From NCBI GenBank assembly GCA_030837265.1, contig JAUPKV010000396.1, positions 1 to 17,249 of the forward strand: a stretch of 17,249 nucleotides of DNA. Reading direction: 5' to 3'. A program made the position numbers and the translations under genes. Each line of letters opens with the position of its first letter. Position 1 is the first letter of the stretch. The notes beneath the pieces were generated by a model. The model had not been told where the DNA came from, did not search any database, and saw only the letters and a list, made by a program, of their open reading frames with translations. This DNA comes from Methanobacteriota archaeon (GTDB lineage: Archaea; Halobacteriota; Methanosarcinia; Methanosarcinales; Methanosarcinaceae). Below, in pieces: positions 13,885 to 17,249 of the stretch.

Positions 13885-14904
13885 ATGGTAGAAATGACAT
13901 TGAAAGAGAGACTTTTAAACGCACTGGAAGGAAAAGAAGTTGACAAAGTACCCGTTTGTTCCGTAACTCAAACAGGCATTGTGGAATTAATGGATAAAGT
14001 GGGAGCTCCATGGCCGGAGGCTCATTCTGATCCTGAGCAAATGGCAAAGCTTGCGATTGCAAATTATGAGCTGAGCGGGCTTGAAGCTGTAAGGGTGCCT
14101 TACTGCCTGACAGTGCTTGCCGAAGCTATGGGCTGCGAAGTCAATATGGGAACAAAGAATAGGCAGCCTTCTGTTACTGCACATCCTTATACAAAGGACC
14201 TTGAAGATATGAAAATGCCTGAAAACCTGCTTGATATGGGCAGGATCAGAGCCGTACTTGATTCTATAAAAATTGTAAGAGATAAAGTCGGGCCGGATGT
14301 CCCTATTATTGGGGGATTGGAAGGTCCTGTTACGCTTGCCTCGGATCTGGCGAGTGTGAAGTCTTTTATGAAATGGTCCATCAAAAAGCCTGAACTCCTG
14401 AGGCAGGTATTGGATTTTGCGGCCGATGCTACAATAGCTTACGCAAATGCAATGGTCATTGCCGGAGCCGATGTCATTGCGGTTGCTGACCCTGTAGCTT
14501 CTCCCGACCTTATGAGTCCGGATTCTTTCAAAAATGAGCTCCAACCAAGACTGCAGAGGTTTTCTTCAGAGGTAAATTCCGTCACGGTGCTGCATATCTG
14601 CGGAAATGTATCCCCTATCCTGAACTATCTGGCAGATTGCGGCTTCGAAGGCCTGAGCGTTGAAGAGAAAGTTGGCAGTGTGAAGAAGGCAAAGGAAGTG
14701 CTTGGAGACAGGGTAAGACTTGTCGGAAATATCTCAAGTCCCTTCGTTTTACTTCCCGGTCCGGTTGAAAAAATTAAAGAAGAAAGCAAAAAAGCCCTCG
14801 AGGAAGGAGTAGACGTACTTGCTCCCGGCTGTGGGATTGCACCTATGACCCCGCTTTCTCATATAATAGCTATGGTCGAGGCCAGGAACGAGTATTACGC
14901 TTGA
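13885..14904 (+). CDS. mtaA: Methylcobalamin:coenzyme M methyltransferase, MtaA type
   Basis: A 339-residue TIM-barrel enzyme of the uroporphyrinogen decarboxylase superfamily that moves the methyl group from the methylated corrinoid protein (MtaC in methanol use) to coenzyme M in the cytoplasm. The zinc site that activates the thiol is visible: His237-x-Cys239 (LHICG) and Cys316 (APGCGIAPMTP). The N-terminal VPVCSVTQTGIVELMDKVGAPWPEAH and MGCEVNMGTKNRQPSV resemble methanol-specific MtaA more than methylamine-specific MtbA as I recall them; the choice is by memory of family sequences, so MtbA or a third paralogue cannot be excluded. The ATG at 13885 follows GAGGGG by eight bases. It stands alone behind a long leader and converges on the gene at 14973. 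No mtaB or mtaC is in the window. Confidence 0.88.
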   Translation: MVEMTLKERLLNALEGKEVDKVPVCSVTQTGIVELMDKVGAPWPEAHSDPEQMAKLAIANYELSGLEAVRVPYCLTVLAEAMGCEVNMGTKNRQPSVTAHPYTKDLEDMKMPENLLDMGRIRAVLDSIKIVRDKVGPDVPIIGGLEGPVTLASDLASVKSFMKWSIKKPELLRQVLDFAADATIAYANAMVIAGADVIAVADPVASPDLMSPDSFKNELQPRLQRFSSEVNSVTVLHICGNVSPILNYLADCGFEGLSVEEKVGSVKKAKEVLGDRVRLVGNISSPFVLLPGPVEKIKEESKKALEEGVDVLAPGCGIAPMTPLSHIIAMVEARNEYYA

Positions 14905-14917
14905 AGATGCAAAAAAA

Positions 14918-14950
14918 GGAAAAGAATCTTCCAGTTTTTAATTCTTTTTC
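14918..14950. terminator. Bidirectional terminator between convergent genes
   Basis: GGAAAAGAAT (14918-14927) pairs with ATTCTTTTTC (14941-14950), one G-U pair, loop of 13 bases. A-runs on the left (14911-14917) and T-runs on the right (14945-14949, 14961-14965) give oligo-T on both strands, suited to ending both mtaA and the minus-strand gene. Confidence 0.55.
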
Positions 14951-14972
14951 TTCAGTTTAATTTTTCTGAACT

Positions 14973-16766
14973 TTAGGATTTATCCATGATGGTAAATGTA
15001 TGAGTGCCAACCTCCACTGTGTGTACCACATAGTATGTACTGCCATCTTGTATAATATTATCTTTGTCTATAGCAACTCCATCATACTGTGCTTGCACAC
15101 CGTTTTTAATATTTGTAAGTTTTATAGTAAAGTTATCTATCTGAGTGGGTGCTGTTACTAAGACTGTTACACCAGTAGCGGAATTAGTTGCCTTGATAGT
15201 TGAATTTTGAACCGCATTGATATATATACCAAGTGTATCCAGAGTTGCAAAAGATGTATTTGTGCTCTTTGAAGAATTAAGAAGTTCAGATACTTCGTCA
15301 ATATAATCTGGAAGTATCATCACACCCTGATAGTGACCTGCTACAATAAAATTTGCTGGAAAGTTAACATTTGCAAGATATGTTAAGTATTGTGCATATG
15401 TATCATAAAATGCACTTCCGTTAGCAGTATTTATGTCATAGCTAGATACGGCTTCCATTTCTAATGTATTTGTTTTTACCCCTTCAATAATTATTCTTTT
15501 AGGAAAGAGCAAATTATTATCTTCTTGTGTTCCAATTTTACCATAGATTGATGCTCTCCCGCAACTAGAATCAATCAAATAGCCATTATCTGTCACAGCC
15601 TTCATTGAATTTGGACAAAAAGCTGTAGATGGAAAACGCCACGATTTGAACCCACTATTTTCGACATTAGCTACTTTGTTAATTGTTCCTTCTGCCTGCT
15701 TAATAAATGCATTATAGTCTGTCACACTTTGGTTATTAGTCCAGTCAGTTATGAAATGTGGGTGTAAGGTGTGAATATCTCCATTTTGTGAATAAAAATT
15801 AAGAGCCGAATTAGTTGTATTTTTAGTTGGGACAATGAAGAATGTATTTATACTGGATGGATCTAATCCCTGTGCTCGTTCCATATCGAAAAAAGCCTGA
15901 ACCTTAGGTATTTCATATGCAGCCGCTTGTTCATCATCTAATGTAATCGTAAGTTGTTTGTCACCTTTTGGATATGTTATATCGACACCGTAGGTATTAG
16001 GTTCTGACTTAAGAATCCAGGATTTTGCCTGTAGAAATAACTTTGTTGACAAACCAGCTTTATAGTAACTCCAGTCACCACCAGAAATAAACATATTCGC
16101 ATTACTATATATCACGCGAGAGCCAGTTTCTGGGTTTTCGAACTTAATCATCATTGCGCAATCACCTTTATTCATCAAGACGTTATAATTAAAGCCTGAG
16201 ATTGCGCCTGTTTTTGTACTAAATGACCTAAAATAGTACCATTTATTCTTAGTCGATATAGGATTAAATTCACTTGGCATCCCATTTGTGATACTATCTG
16301 TATTATTGATTGTAATTGTGGAATTAGCGCTTATTGTGTTATTAGTTGAATAAATTGCGTCACCCAGAATAGTTATTCTGTTATCTTTTACCGATTCGTT
16401 TAATAAGTAACTCGGATCTGCAAAGAACCATACGCTCCCACCGTAAGATATATACTTGTTAATCGCAGTCGCAGCATCATCACTCATCTCACTTTTCGGA
16501 ACAAGAAGTAAGTTATAATTTGAAGTAGTTAATTTAGTATCTAGGTTTGAATCACTTAGATAGTCAATATTATGGCTAAAAAACATTGCCGAACATAATG
16601 GATCGAACATCACATTACTCATGTTAGGAAGATAAACAGCTATTTTTATTGTGTTATCTACACATGTTTTTGAATTTATATTCGTGTTTGGACTTAAAAC
16701 AAAATAAAGAAAAATTAACGAAAATAATACTAAGCAAGCAATTAATGTAGTTTTTACTAATTTCAT
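14973..16766 (-). CDS. Exported polysaccharide-deacetylase-like protein
   Basis: A 597-residue protein with an N-terminal hydrophobic segment (about 7-24), a signal or anchor, so it acts outside the cell. Residues about 39-125 (IKIAVYLPN... LLLVPKSEMSDDAATAINKYISYGGSVWFF) look like a class I amidotransferase-like domain without an obvious catalytic cysteine. Residues about 258-500 resemble a NodB-type polysaccharide deacetylase: TLDDE (275-279) for the TFDDG motif, HTLHPH (332-337) for H-S/T-x-x-H, and WRFPS (376-380) for R-x-P. Asp277/278, His332 or His335 and His337 could bind metal. The C-terminal 80 residues look beta-rich. Twelve Asn-X-Ser/Thr sequons are present. There is no Shine-Dalgarno; a TATA-like TCTTATAAAC lies about 16-26 bases upstream on the minus strand. 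G+C is visibly lower than in mtaA. Enzymatic activity is unproven. Confidence 0.75.
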   Translation of the reverse strand: MKLVKTTLIACLVLFSLIFLYFVLSPNTNINSKTCVDNTIKIAVYLPNMSNVMFDPLCSAMFFSHNIDYLSDSNLDTKLTTSNYNLLLVPKSEMSDDAATAINKYISYGGSVWFFADPSYLLNESVKDNRITILGDAIYSTNNTISANSTITINNTDSITNGMPSEFNPISTKNKWYYFRSFSTKTGAISGFNYNVLMNKGDCAMMIKFENPETGSRVIYSNANMFISGGDWSYYKAGLSTKLFLQAKSWILKSEPNTYGVDITYPKGDKQLTITLDDEQAAAYEIPKVQAFFDMERAQGLDPSSINTFFIVPTKNTTNSALNFYSQNGDIHTLHPHFITDWTNNQSVTDYNAFIKQAEGTINKVANVENSGFKSWRFPSTAFCPNSMKAVTDNGYLIDSSCGRASIYGKIGTQEDNNLLFPKRIIIEGVKTNTLEMEAVSSYDINTANGSAFYDTYAQYLTYLANVNFPANFIVAGHYQGVMILPDYIDEVSELLNSSKSTNTSFATLDTLGIYINAVQNSTIKATNSATGVTVLVTAPTQIDNFTIKLTNIKNGVQAQYDGVAIDKDNIIQDGSTYYVVHTVEVGTHTFTIMDKS

Positions 16767-17184
16767 AAATTTATACGCCCGTTTATAAGAATTGATATAT
16801 CCCTTAGCTATTGTTTATACTTCTAATTAATAACTTTTTAATTTTAACCTTAACTCTACTACACATAGGGGTGTTTTCATCCCTGAACAATGCTCAGGAC
16901 CTTGTTTTTTATACTAAATTGGAATAAAGTACAAATATTTCAATTGGTTTTCCATTGAAAGTGGTAAATAAATTGAGGTATGGATCTAATGATGCCTAAT
17001 TTAGGATAAACAAAAACGCAAAAAACGTATTAAGTATGAATCCAAAAAGGAATACGTTTTCTCGTAATTCTTTCTGTCGTTTTATACTCATTTTCGACAC
17101 TATAAGACGAAATAATGCTTAAAGTATAAAAGAGTTTTGATTTAATTAAAAGGTTTCTAAATTTACGAAGTAGTAAGTAATAAA
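16767..17184. other. Gap without a recognised gene
   Basis: Very A/T-rich, with many stops on both strands and no ORF of note. It contains the upstream region of the deacetylase-like gene, a short TTTCAAT/ATTGAAA inverted repeat (16938-16960), a CCTGA/TCAGG hairpin near 16882-16898 and the longer inverted repeat at 17022-17060. It may hold remnants of older DNA, but nothing identifies a mobile element. Confidence 0.5.
17022..17060. repeat. Perfect 10-base inverted repeat
   Basis: AAAACGTATT (17022-17031) and AATACGTTTT (17051-17060) are separated by 19 bases. It could be a terminator-like hairpin for a transcript entering from either side or a binding site. Confidence 0.5.
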
Positions 17185-17249
17185 ATGGAGTGGTTGCGTA
17201 TACATGCTAAATTTTATAGAGGAAACTACGTAAAGAATGGAACGAGGAA
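17185..17249 (+). CDS. Possible 5' end of an ORF running off the right edge
   Basis: From the ATG at 17185 a frame stays open for 21 codons to the window end (MEWLRIHAKFYRGNYVKNGTR). An in-frame TAA at 17158 limits extension upstream. There is no Shine-Dalgarno. The piece is too short to assign a family, and it could be chance. Confidence 0.3.
   Translation, partial: MEWLRIHAKFYRGNYVKNGTR

Noticed and set aside
13885..14904. Uroporphyrinogen decarboxylase
   Set aside because: The fold is shared, but the His-x-Cys...Cys zinc site (237, 239, 316) and the methyltransferase-type sequence fit MtaA/MtbA instead.

Overview
The window looks like chromosomal DNA of a methanogenic archaeon of the Methanosarcina type. 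The main evidence is an MtaA-type methylcobalamin:coenzyme M methyltransferase, an archaeoflavoprotein (AfpA) beside an iron-sulfur flavoprotein (Isf), an AglB/STT3 oligosaccharyltransferase and a homoaconitase-type small subunit with a YLRT loop. A/T-rich archaeal TATA boxes precede several genes. All fifteen clear genes end in TAA or TGA and none in TAG, which suits an organism that reads amber as pyrrolysine. Genus level is an inference; the species cannot be told from the sequence alone.

Layout. 1-329: 3' end of a LysE/RhtB-type exporter cut by the window edge. 430-5359: glycosylation block with two GT4 glycosyltransferases transcribed divergently, then AglB. 5496-9650: an amino-acid/coenzyme B block with a LeuD/homoaconitase small subunit, a cysteine-rich protein of unknown function right behind it, an unknown 129-residue protein with an elaborate upstream region, the manganese exporter MntP, and an isopropylmalate/homoisocitrate-type dehydrogenase. 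9784-10632: an acetolactate decarboxylase built as an exported lipoprotein. 10829-13273, all minus strand: a possible 46-residue protein, a ferritin-like/rubrerythrin-type diiron protein, AfpA and Isf, which read as a redox or oxidative-stress group. 13885-14904: MtaA behind a roughly 610-base gap holding a promoter and foldable leader. 14973-16766 (minus): a large exported polysaccharide-deacetylase-like protein, lower in G+C and rich in N-glycosylation sequons. The last 480 bases hold an inverted repeat and the possible start of an ORF that leaves the window.

How the parts may work together. The two GT4 enzymes probably help build a lipid-linked glycan and AglB transfers a glycan to Asn-X-Ser/Thr of exported proteins; the sequon-rich protein at the right end is a plausible target. 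The small subunit at 5496 and the dehydrogenase at 8643 are types that act in succession (dehydratase/isomerase, then oxidative decarboxylation) in leucine or 2-oxosuberate (coenzyme B) synthesis, though they do not form one tight operon here. Isf, AfpA and the ferritin-like protein suggest electron transfer linked to oxygen or peroxide defence. MtaA moves the methyl group from the methanol corrinoid protein to coenzyme M.

The least explained part is 6874-7423: two copies of a promoter-like module (TAAGTAAC, 5-base spacer, TTCTTTAAG, 1 base, TTTATA) flank an array of a 22-base tandem repeat, upstream of a gene of unknown function.
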